From assembly GCA_032622095.1 (NCBI GenBank), contig CP136061.1, forward strand, positions 85,720,324-85,784,323: 64,000 bases of DNA, in the 5' to 3' direction. A program made the translations under genes and the position numbers. The notes below the pieces were generated by a model. That model worked only from the letters and a program-made list of their open reading frames with translations. It was not told the origin of the DNA and ran no database searches. This stretch comes from Siphonodentalium dalli (Eukaryota > Mollusca > Scaphopoda > Gadilida > Siphonodentaliidae). Shown piece by piece: positions 54,801 to 64,000 of the stretch; within the stretch, counting starts at the first letter, position 1; each line of letters starts with the position of its first letter.

Positions 54801-57291
54801 CGTGGGAGATAGGCGTGTGTAGTGTGGATATATATGTTGATTATAGTTATCTTCGTGGATGATAGGCGTGAGTAGTGTGGTTATATAGGTTGATTATAGT
54901 TGTCTTCGTGTATGATAGGCGTGAGTAGAGTAGTTATATATGTTGATCATAGTTGTCTTCGTGGATGATAGGCTTGAGTAGTGTGGTTATATGGGTTGAT
55001 TATAGTTGTCTTCGTGGGGGATAGGCGTGAGTAGTGTGGTTATATAGGTTGATTATAGTTGTCTTCGTGGATGATAGGCGTGAGTAGTCTGGTTATATAT
55101 GTTGATTATAGTTGTCTTCGTGGATGATAGGCGTGAGTAGTGTGGTTATATAGGTTGATTACAGTTGTCTTCGTGGATGATAGGCGAGGGTGGTGTGGTT
55201 ATATATGTTGATTATAGTTGTCTTCGTGGATTATAGGCGTGGGTAGTGTGGTTATATATGTTGATTATAGTTGTCTTCGTGGATGATAGGCGTGAGTAGT
55301 GTGGTTATATATGTTGATTCTAGTTGTCTTCGTGGATGATAGGCGTGAGTAGTGTGGCTATATATGTTGATTATAGTTGTCTTCGTGGATGACATGCGTG
55401 AGTAGTGTGGTTATATATGTTGATTATAGTTGTCTTCGTGGATGATAGGCGTGGGTAGTGTGGTTATATATGTTGATTATAGTTGTCTTCGTGGATGATA
55501 GGGGTGAGTAGTGTGGTTATATATGTTGATTATAGTTGTACTCGTGGATGATAGGCGTGAGTAGTGTGGTTATATAGGTTGATTATAGTTGTCTTCGTGG
55601 ATGATAGGCGTGAGTAGTGTGGTTATATAGGTTGATTACAGTTGTCTTCGTGGATAACAGTCGTGAGTAGTGTGGTTATATAGGTTGATTATAGTTGTCT
55701 TCGTGGATGATAGGCGTGATTAGTGTGGTTATATATGTTGATTCTAGTTGTCTTCGTGGATGATAGACGTGATTAGTGTGGTTATATGGGTTGATTATAG
55801 TTGTTTTCGTGGATGATAGGCGTGAGTAGTGTGGTTATATAGGTTTATTATAGTTGTCTTCGTGTGGGATAGGCGTGAGTAGTGTGGTTATATAGGTTGA
55901 TTACAGTTGTCGTCGTGGATGATAGGCGCGAGTAGTGTGGTTATATGTGTTGATTATAGTTGTCTTCGTGGATGATAGGCGTGATCAGTGTGGTTATATG
56001 GGTTGATTATAGTTGTCTTCGTGGATGATAGGCGTGAGTAGTGTGGTTATATATGTTGATTATAGTTGTCTTCGTGGATGATAGGCGTGAGTAGTGTGGT
56101 TATATATGTTGATTACAGTTGTCTTCGTGGATGATAGGCGTGAGTAGTGTGGTTATATAGGTTGATTATAGTTGCCTTCGTGGATGATACGCGTGAGTAG
56201 TGTGGTTATATAGATTGATTATAGTTGTCTTCGTGGATGATAGGCGTGGGTCGTGTGGTTATATAGGTTGATTATAGTTGTCTTCGCGGATGATAGGCAT
56301 GAGTAGTGTGGTTATATAGGTTGATTATAGTTGTCTTTGTGGGTGATAGTCGTGAGTAGTGTGGTTATATATGTTGATTATAGTTGTCTTCGTGGATGAT
56401 AGGCGTGAGTAGTGTGGTTATATATGTTGATTCTAGTTGTCTTCGTGAATGATAGGCGCGAGTAGTGTGGTTATATATGTTGATTATAGTTGTCTTCGTG
56501 GATGATAGGCGTTAGTAGTGTGGTTATATGGGTTGATTATAGTTGTCTTCGTGGATGATAGGCGTGAGTAGTGTGGTTATATATGTTGATTATAGTTGTC
56601 TTCGTGGATGATAGGCGTGGGTAGTGTGGTTATATAGGTTGATTATAGTTGTCTTCGTGGATGATAGGCGTGAGTAGTGTGGTTATATAGGTTGATTATA
56701 GTTGTATTCTTGGATGATACGCGTGAGTAGTGTGGTTATATAGGTTGATTATAGTTGTCTTCATGGATGATATGTGTGAGTAGTGTGGTTATATATGTTA
56801 ATTACAGTTGTCTTCGTGGATGATAGGCGTGAGTAGTGTGGTTATATATGTTGATTCTAGTTGTCTTCGTGGAAGATAGGCGTGAGTAGTGTGGTTATAT
56901 ATGTTGATTATAGTTTTCTTCGTGGATGATAGGCGTGAGTAGTGTGGTTATATATGTTGATTATAGTTGTCTTCGTGGATGATAGGCGTGAGTAGTGTGG
57001 TTATATATGTTGATTATACTTGTCTTCGTGGATGATTGGCGTGAGTAGTGTGGTTATATAGGTTGATTATAGTTGTCTTCGTGGATGATAGGCGTGAGTA
57101 GTTTGGTTATATAGGTTGATTATAGTTGTCTTCGTGGGTGATATGAGTGAGTAGTGTGGTTATATAGGTTGATTATAGTTGTCTTTGTGGATGATAGGCG
57201 TGAGTAGTGTGGTTATATATGATGATTCTAGTTGTCTTCGTGGATGATAGGCGTGAGTAGTGGTGTGGTTATATAGGTTGATTACAGTTGT
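51873..57291 (+). repeat. 53-bp minisatellite, array A4 (~102 units)
   Basis: The longest array, all forward units, with the same consensus as A1-A3. Variants come in local blocks, for example GTTGACTATAGTTGTGTTCG with CGGATG at 53460-54440 and TTGCCTTCGTAGAAGATAGG at several points, a sign of block-wise amplification. It starts about 140 bp upstream of the NXPE-like exon copy 2, as A1 does for copy 1. Confidence 0.95.
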
Positions 57292-57324
57292 TGTAGGTTT
57301 GATTGAAACCGTGAGATTACAAGC

Positions 57325-57540
57325 CTAATCCGGGAGTTTGGGAGATGAGGCCTCAAACCGGTAGTCTCCCACACGATCCGGAATATTAAACAGGTCTGGT
57401 GGAAGGTCTGTGTTACTCGTGCAACCTGCAGGTACTAGTAGGTCTGTGATGGTTTGCGTGTTCATCACAGTTGTACCATAATCGTGGCGCGATATAGCCC
57501 GGCCCCAGCTGCCAAAGCGAATTAATTTCTTGTGGGCCAT
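57325..57540 (-). other. 71-codon ORF at the minisatellite edge, possible exon
   Basis: Runs from ATG 57540 to TAG at 57325 (MAHKKLIRFGSWGRA.. to ..YRFEASSPKLPD). It lies on the coding strand of the NXPE-like exon, on its upstream side. I do not recognise the sequence and no convincing splice donor follows it, so a link to the NXPE-like gene is speculation. Confidence 0.2.
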
Positions 57541-57639
57541 ATTTGTAATTTTTTGTATGTCGGTACATGTACTAATATCTGATCTTCTTTAATACCAGAG
57601 AAGCCATGTTTATTGTGTTACTCGGCTCAATCAAATGTT

Positions 57640-58590
57640 TTTTTTAGCTCAACTTTACTTTGTAAAGTTTGAGCTATTGCCATGGCTTGGTATCCGTCGT
57701 CCGTGTGTGTGTGTGCGTGATTCGTCAACAAATTCCTTTAGCATGGGCTAGAGTCGTACCTTTGGTCGGATTACTATGAAGTTTGTCATGGATGTTGACA
57801 TGTAGATGGGAAAGAGTCATTTTGGGGTCATTCGGCAAAAAAACATGGCCGGATTTCAACATTTAATCAATTAGCACAGACTACAGTTCGTACTGTTCGT
57901 CTGATCATCATAAAATTTGTCGTGGATGTTAATATTTACATGTAGATTGGAAACGAGTCAATTTGGAGTCATTCGGCCAAAAAACATGGCCGTCAGCAGC
58001 CATCTTGGATTTTGCTTTTTGCATGACTAAATCATTTGGCACGGGCTACAGGTTGTACCTTTGGCCAGATTGTTATGAAATTTGTCATGGATTTTGACAT
58101 TGACATGTAGATGGGAAAGAGTCATTTTGGGGTCATTTGGCAGAAAAACATGGCCACCAGCAGCCATCTTGGATTTCAAAATTCAATACATTAACACAGG
58201 CTACAGGTCGTACTGTTCGTCTGATCGTCAAAAAAATTGCCATGGATGTTAATATTCACATGTAGATGGGAACGAGTCATTTTGGGGTCTTTCGGACAAA
58301 AAAAATGGACGCCAGCAGCCATCTTGCATTTTACTTTTCGCATGACTAATCCTTTGGCACGGGCTACAGGTTGCAGCTTTGGTTTTATCATCATGACATT
58401 TGTAATGGAATTTGACATTGACATGTAAATGGGATCAATTCTTTTTGGGGTCATTCGGCAAAAAAACATGGCTGCCAGTGGCCGTCTTGGATTTTACTCT
58501 TTGCATAACTAGGCCTTTCAACTTTCCACATCCCTAATCACCCTTTCCAAGTTGAGCTACAGTGTCATTGAAACTTTCATTTTAATTTCA
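57640..58590. repeat. diverged ~150-bp tandem-unit element, copy 1
   Basis: About five units, each with a GGCACGGGCTACAGGTTGTA-type start, ATGAAATTTGTCATGGAT, ACATGTAGATGGGAA, GAGTCATTTTGGGGTCATT, and CATGGCCGCCAGCAGCCATC. It starts with TTTAGCTCAACTTTACTTTG and ends near AAGTTGAGCTACAGTGTCAT. A second copy is at 60290-61570. Repeats of this vocabulary are frequent in mollusc genomes (memory, not searched). Confidence 0.7.
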
Positions 58591-60289
58591 AATTTGAAAA
58601 GATACAAATATATTAAATAAACATTTTTGGCTCGAACGTGTCATTTCTAAATCCGATCAACATCTTTTCATTTCTCAACAGCTTATGTTATCCTGGACAT
58701 GGAATATTGTTGACCATTCAGCTTTCATGACAGCTCGATTGATCAGGCCCAAATTGGGATACTATACAGTAGTTCCTGTAATCCTGTTTGCATATATACA
58801 GGTATGCACCATTCCCAAGTCACGGTGCGTAATTTTGACATCACACTAATGCCACGTGCCTGTTATGCATGACAGGGTGAAGCGTACATGCGCAGAAGAG
58901 TTTTTATTTGCAATGACTTGAATCAGGCTCAATTGACTCCAAAGTTCCAAACTCCTTATTAACTACATGCATACATGAAGTGGCAGTGTCACAGTGCCAT
59001 TCTCATATATGAAACTGTTTATAAAACTGTGATTAAATACTGTTCATATCATATCATACAAATTAATAACAACCACAACGCGCCGCCGTTTAGGCGTGAA
59101 TGACATCATAAATTTTTACAATACCATGAAACAGAATTTGATGAGAAACGGCACAAAAAAATGGGTTAAAATTCACGTGTCTTCCGGCCTGCTTCTGCAT
59201 AGCATCCTGGGAACAATAATATTTTGTGTCACCTGCCGACGGAGCGATTTGTTTTAAGTTTTGAGGTGAGTCGATCAACAACTGTTTTAGTTGTTCTGGT
59301 TAATGTTAATGTCCCGGCCAAATGAACGTCTTCATTCTATTGTGATTTAACAACAGCAGTAATTTGGAAACGACACCATGACGAATCAATTTGGAGTTAT
59401 ATATCGCAATTTTTCGACACGAAACTTGTCGAATTTTACTTGAAAAGCGAACCTATCTAAAAGTGAAATTGAAAAACCGATCGATGGCGATGTAATACAT
59501 TGAATAATCAAACTGAAACAAGTAACTGTGGTTTTCTGTCTGAATTAAAACCAGACTGCAGCTTGAGTCTTGAATGAACTGTTAGTGACACTGAGTGTTA
59601 CAGACAGGCACATCTATGAGTATGATATATGTGATAGACTACTGCACTCACTGACTGATTGAGCCAGAACAAAATAAACTTCATGCAAATGCCTGAAAAT
59701 CTTCTGGAACTTGGAAAGGAAAATAAATCCTACCGCCGTACCGGTAAGTCTAAGTGAATGTTCAGACGACCAGTCCACAATTCAATCATAACTAGGGCTG
59801 CAACAATGCAAGTTGTCATTCATTTGACCAACGATACGATACGTATCATGTTACGCAAAAAACATGTTTTGGGAGGATTGTCTACCTATATTGCTAAAAA
59901 AAACACCACAGTATATATGGGTTATTTTCGCTTTTGATGACCTAAAATTGTGATATTTGTGATACACTTCACACATTACGATACGTGTACCATCACTATC
60001 ATGCAAAAGCGTATCGCAATACCGGTACATCGAAATCACGATGAATCGTTGCAGCTCTAATCATAACACAAAATTGTGCTTAGTTTGTTTATACGATTGC
60101 GATACAGATTGTTTATTTCCATATGACTTAATAAGGCTTCTTTTCTGAACCAGCACAGATACATGTACATGTACATTTATTGTAGATATGACTCATTATT
60201 TCTGATTTCAAAATAAACATGTAAATAAAGGCTCTATTGCAACTGCAGATTTTTTGTATTTACATAGCATATTGTTGAATTGCCTTGGC
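58591..60289. other. non-coding between the two copies, nothing recognised
   Basis: Unique-looking sequence with an ACGATACGATACGTATC motif near 59832 and its approximate complement near 59985 (ATTACGATACGTGTACCATC), indicating a degenerate foldback. No gene, RNA or splice structure was identified. Confidence 0.35.
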
Positions 60290-61570
60290 AAATCCAGGTT
60301 CACTCAATACTTTCCACTAGGAATTTGGGGACATTTGGGCTTATCGATTTTGGTCGCCCATACCTGTAACAGGTAACAAAACAGCCCTGGATTTTTTGCT
60401 GGTTAGTGACCATTTAGAATTTACTCTTTGCATCACTAAATCATTTGGCTCACCATACAGACCACATTCCTGATTCAATCATTATGAAACTTGTCATGAA
60501 TGTTGATATTGACATATACATGTAGATGGGAACGAGTCATTTTGGGGGTCATTCATCCAAAAAACATGGCCGCTGGTGGCCATCTTGGATATCCAAATTG
60601 AATCGTTGACACGGGCTACCGCCTGTACTGTTTGTCTGATTTTCATGAAAATGACCATGGATGTTAACATTGAGATGAAGATGGAAACAAGTTAGGGTCA
60701 TTCGGCCAAAAAAATATGGCTGCCAGCGGCCATCTTGAAGTTTATTCTTAGGATCACAAAATCCGTTGACACACCCTACAGACCATATTCCTCATCACTA
60801 AACTTCATATTGATTATAGGGTGACCTAGATGGGAACGCGTCATTTTGGAGTCATTCGGCAAACAAATATGGCCGCCAATGGCCAGTTTGGTTTTTAGTC
60901 TTTGTATGACTACATATTTCTACAAAATCCATTAGCATGGGCTGCAGGCCCATCTATTTGGTTGATCTTCATGAAATTTGTCATTGATGTAGATATGAAT
61001 GAATCATTTTGAGAGTAATTTGTCCAAAAAAACATGGCCGTCGGTAACTATTTAAAATGTACTCTTTGCATCACTAAAATGTTTGGCACACCTTACAGAC
61101 CACATCCTTGAACAGATCATCACCAAACTTCATATGGATCATCAGGATCATATCTCGATGAGAACGAGGTGTAATTTTGGGGTAAAAACATGCTGGTGGC
61201 CATATTGAATTTCAAAATTGAATCTAGCACGGGCTACAATCTGTAATGTTTGTCTGATCATCATGAAATTTGTTACAGATGTTACTATCTACATGTACAT
61301 GTAGATAACATTGTTCATTCATATACATGTACATTGTCATTCCATTTCTCATTACATGTACATGTACACCAATATTGATTTTTTTGTCTCTCTTCACATT
61401 TACATCTGTACTCAGTACTACTTACCTGTACTTACCTGTAGACATTTCAATTACAATGTACATGAAGCACCTTTCCTAATTCCTCCATCTACTGTCAACC
61501 ATTAAATTATACTCCTACCTAAGTTGAGCTACATGTACATGTACAGTGTCATTGACACTTTTATATGTTT
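60290..61570. repeat. diverged ~150-bp tandem-unit element, copy 2
   Basis: Same unit vocabulary as 57640-58590 but more diverged. It ends with TTGAGCTACATGTACATGTA and CAGTGTCATTGACACTTTTA, where GTACATGTAC repeats have expanded inside the shared end. Confidence 0.65.
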
Positions 61571-62260
61571 TTTATTGCCACCATTGTTAGTGTGTTTGGC
61601 CTACTAGTACATGTATATAAAAGATTAGCAAAAGATTGTAACACTTGTAACATGTTACAAAATGCCTAGTGGAGGAAAAATGTACCGGATTCATGCAATA
61701 TACTAGTATGCTCATGGGGCGGGGAATATTTGTGTTTTTAATTTTAATTTAGAAATATAGGCAGGCAACCAACAAAACATATCTGGGCCTAAGGAAGGGA
61801 TTTTGGGCTCAGAGTGGGGACCATTTGGGTTATTTAATAGTAAAATTAGTATTTTAACTTTTATTTTCCCATGTAACCCATTATTTATATAGTACATATA
61901 CATGTATTTTAGTCCATTACTTACAAATAGTATTTTTGAAAAGGTATGCATCTACATGTATATATGTACATGTAGGCAGATTTCAACAAGTTTGGGCTGC
62001 TCAATGGAAATTAAGCCTGAGTGCAAGAAGCAGACCCAACTCTAACAGTGCCCATAATAAACCATACATGTATGTACATGTACTTTGTACAGTATATACA
62101 TGTACCTGTGCCTTTAAAATCATATTTCGGGGTCAATATTCTCTCAAGCTCTACTCATTCCAGTGCTCATTCAGGAAATTATTCCATGGCTTATTTTAGA
62201 ATATACATGTAACCCATTATGTATACAGTACATGTACATGTAACAAAACTTATTTGCACT
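61280..62260. repeat. region dense in GTACATGTAC palindromes
   Basis: ACATGTACATGTACA or close variants occur at about 61290, 61323, 61355, 61531, 61610, 61952, 62067 and 62230. A 6-bp palindromic unit (TACATG) expands at many separate places. Overlapping short frames are not convincing. Confidence 0.6.
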
Positions 62261-62634
62261 TGGAAGGGATTTTGTGCTCAATGGGAGGTGAATATATGTG
62301 TTTTTAATTGTCAAATGGGTAATAATTTCTGCGCGTTTAATTGCGGTGGAGCGGCAAATATAATTAGAATTTAAACATGGGACCAAGTTATTTTATAGCT
62401 GCAAGTCCTCACTGACATGTGTAAGTCAAAGTGAACAATATTAATGGCAATGGTACGTGGCAAAGAAGCATTTTCAATCTCAAAATGTTAAGAGCACGTG
62501 AAAAAAATTCATCGCGGTACAGAAGCGACCAAAATAAATTGGACAATTTATAACTGTTTTCGGTGAATGGCGAATCTAACTACTTATATATACAGTTAGC
62601 AAGTGACAGTAGTTACTCACAAACTTGACTGACC

Positions 62635-63021
62635 ATGGAAATTCAAGTAGACATTCATGAAAAACCCACTACTTGCACAAGTACAATTACTAATAGTACT
62701 GATACTATTAGTGCTAGCCCATGCAGTGCAAATTTCTCACCAGCAGCATGTGTAACTCATACCGGAATACAGATAGAAAACAGCATTACAACAGTTGTCT
62801 ATACTACAGCAAACGGCACCATAGGTAACTGTTCTCCTACATTTAGTGCTAAGATACAAACTCCGACTACTAGCGACCAAAACTTTATGGATTCTACTTC
62901 CTCGATAGCTATAAAATCATTTCCTGAAGTGGCCAGCTCTCAGTGTGGAATAATGAATACACGCTCCAAAACTCAAAATATTTGTACTGGTTCGTCGATA
63001 AATGACACTGCCTCACAGTAG
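62635..63021 (+). CDS. LINE ORF1, N-terminal part (frame broken at its end)
   Basis: ATG at 62635 (context GACCATGG) opens 128 codons rich in Ser, Thr and Asn, ending TAG at 63019-63021. The next ~100 bp continues in the -1 frame with VAKGDFVPSTPP..NSAKK, and then the original frame resumes in KRKSKFQATPDSKL. The two shifts, one near 63020 and one in an A6 run near 63118-63123, compensate each other, so this was one ORF. The region upstream (from ~62560) would be the 5' UTR. A disordered Ser/Thr-rich N-terminus is common in ORF1 proteins. Confidence 0.55.
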   Translation: MEIQVDIHEKPTTCTSTITNSTDTISASPCSANFSPAACVTHTGIQIENSITTVVYTTANGTIGNCSPTFSAKIQTPTTSDQNFMDSTSSIAIKSFPEVASSQCGIMNTRSKTQNICTGSSINDTASQ

Positions 63022-63081
63022 CGAAAGGTGATTTTGTGCCCTCCACACCTCCGGCCACAACTTTTCATGGAATTAATATGA

Positions 63082-64000
63082 ATGTGCTATCACCAGTTAA
63101 CACGCCAAATTCTGCTAAAAAAGAGGAAATCAAAATTTCAAGCCACACCTGACAGTAAACTTGTAAATATACCGTATCTTGATCTACCAAGCCGCGATTT
63201 CTCCAAACAAAGTTTAAACCGAGACGACCTCAAACATGATGTGGAAGAAATTGTGAATAACTCGATGGGTAACAACCAGGAGCAACTTCAATCTCTAACA
63301 ACAATGTTTTCTACACTGACCTCAACCTTAAAAATTACTGTTGAAAATGCCCTGCTACCTGTTCATTCTGAAATAAACCAGAACAAAACTAATATTCAAC
63401 ATGTGAGCAACCAAATGGTTAAAACCTCTGCAGATATAGAACAGTTTAAGAAAGCAGTTGATAATCAAAATGTGAAAATAACAGCACAAAATAATAAGAT
63501 TGATAATCTGGAATCAAAATTGGAGAAATCCTTACAAAAGAATGAACTGCTTGTTGAAGCACTCGAGCAGCATGGGAGAAAGAGCTGTTTGAGATTTCAT
63601 AATGTTCCGTTACCACCTGGAACCAGTGGCACAAATGTTGATAGTAAAAAGTTACTTGTGGACATTGCTGACAAAATGAGTTCTCGGCTTAATATTACCA
63701 GAAAGGATATTTCTAAAGCCCATCCTTTGGGTCCTGTGAGGATAACAACCAAACAAAATGCTAATGGTTCATCGAGTACCCTAAGATTAGTCCAACTTAT
63801 TGCCCGATTCGTGACCGACGAACCAAGGATTAACTTTCTAAAATCTAGGGCTGAAGTAAAGTCAACAACAGGTATTTTCATCAGTGAGGATCTCACCAAA
63901 CGTCGTTATGGACTACTGAAAACTCTAGAGGCAGCTAAAAAAGAGAAGAATTTTTTTTCATATTGGTCACGTGAAGGGAATTTATTTTATAAACCATCTG
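63082..64000 (+). CDS. LINE ORF1, coiled coil plus RRM-like domain, runs off the window
   Basis: Open from ATG 63082 to the window edge (306 codons, partial). The first ~15 codons are probably shifted relative to the original gene. From about 63140 the protein has a basic segment, then a long coiled coil (heptads through NNKIDNLESKLEKSLQKNEL at about 63490-63550), then HGRKSCLRFHNVPLPPG, DIADKMSSRL, KAHPLGPVR, RLVQLIARFVTD, INFLKSRAEV and IFISEDLTKRRYGLL. This order is that of LINE ORF1 nucleic-acid chaperones (CR1/L2/L1-like, RRM followed by a C-terminal domain). The endonuclease/reverse-transcriptase ORF should lie beyond 64000. Apart from the two upstream shifts it is intact, so the insertion is fairly young. 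Confidence 0.75.
   Translation, partial: MCYHQLTRQILLKKRKSKFQATPDSKLVNIPYLDLPSRDFSKQSLNRDDLKHDVEEIVNNSMGNNQEQLQSLTTMFSTLTSTLKITVENALLPVHSEINQNKTNIQHVSNQMVKTSADIEQFKKAVDNQNVKITAQNNKIDNLESKLEKSLQKNELLVEALEQHGRKSCLRFHNVPLPPGTSGTNVDSKKLLVDIADKMSSRLNITRKDISKAHPLGPVRITTKQNANGSSSTLRLVQLIARFVTDEPRINFLKSRAEVKSTTGIFISEDLTKRRYGLLKTLEAAKKEKNFFSYWSREGNLFYKPS

Noticed and set aside
51873-57291. CRISPR-like regular repeats
   Set aside because: The 53-bp units are contiguous with no unique spacers, and the context is animal nuclear DNA. This is a minisatellite.
1-64000. tRNA, rRNA or spliceosomal RNA genes
   Set aside because: No cloverleaf with A and B boxes and no recognisable rRNA or snRNA core was seen by eye. 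A covariance-model scan would be needed to exclude degenerate ones.

Overview
This window is eukaryotic nuclear DNA from an animal, most likely a marine lophotrochozoan such as a mollusc. The evidence is intron-interrupted coding sequence with recognisable splice sites, C2H2 zinc-finger arrays, an NXPE/PC-esterase-like exon, LINE relics, and phrases I associate with bivalve and gastropod genomes ('GGGCCATAACTC', 'ATGGCCGCC..CCATCTTG', RTE-like tails with CA repeats and TATATAGATA). There are no operons, CRISPR arrays or prokaryotic genes. Most of the 64 kb is repeats. The species assignment is inference.

Layout. 1-6.3 kb: two related C2H2 zinc-finger exons (1777-3138 and 5889-6245, + strand) amid foldback and nested elements. 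A 469-bp TTAA-flanked element sits inside a 15th finger of the first array. 6.3-9.9 kb: repeats and one unrecognised ORF. 9976-14562 (- strand): one very large exon with two CxxC..HxxC zinc modules and a C-terminal PIN/FEN-nuclease-like block. A short first exon carrying only the ATG is proposed at 15209-15211. A relic of the 3' end of another copy lies at 16.0-16.35 kb. 16.4-21.5 kb: diverged tandem repeats, hairpin elements, a TA-flanked MITE whose empty site is also present, and a LINE reverse-transcriptase tail. 21503-24526: a 3.0-kb GC-rich foldback transposon built of about 21 tandem ~145-bp units, with 92-bp termini and a 9-bp target duplication. 24.5-32.5 kb: a ~130-bp hairpin family, duplicated ~720-bp blocks, and RTE-like 3' ends.

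32.5-57.3 kb is one connected repeat landscape. Two copies of an NXPE-like 3' exon (32640-33199 and 51185-51729, - strand) each sit beside a 53-bp minisatellite. The minisatellite recurs in both orientations (33.3-33.6, 36.7-40.2, 43.4-44.3 and 51.9-57.3 kb). One array is interrupted by a TA-flanked 3.1-kb insertion, one abuts an 81-bp satellite, and one forms the core of a 3.5-kb near-perfect palindrome. 57.6-62.3 kb: two copies of a diverged tandem-repeat element and a GTACATGTAC-rich tract. 62635-64000: the 5' end of a LINE whose ORF1 is open to the window edge.

Apart from the zinc-finger exons, the large 9976-14562 gene and the NXPE-like exons, the coding content is transposon-derived or uncertain. 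Many long open frames, especially at 21.5-24.5, 40.2-42.0 and 42.7-45 kb, are by-products of tandem or inverted repeats and are not annotated as genes.
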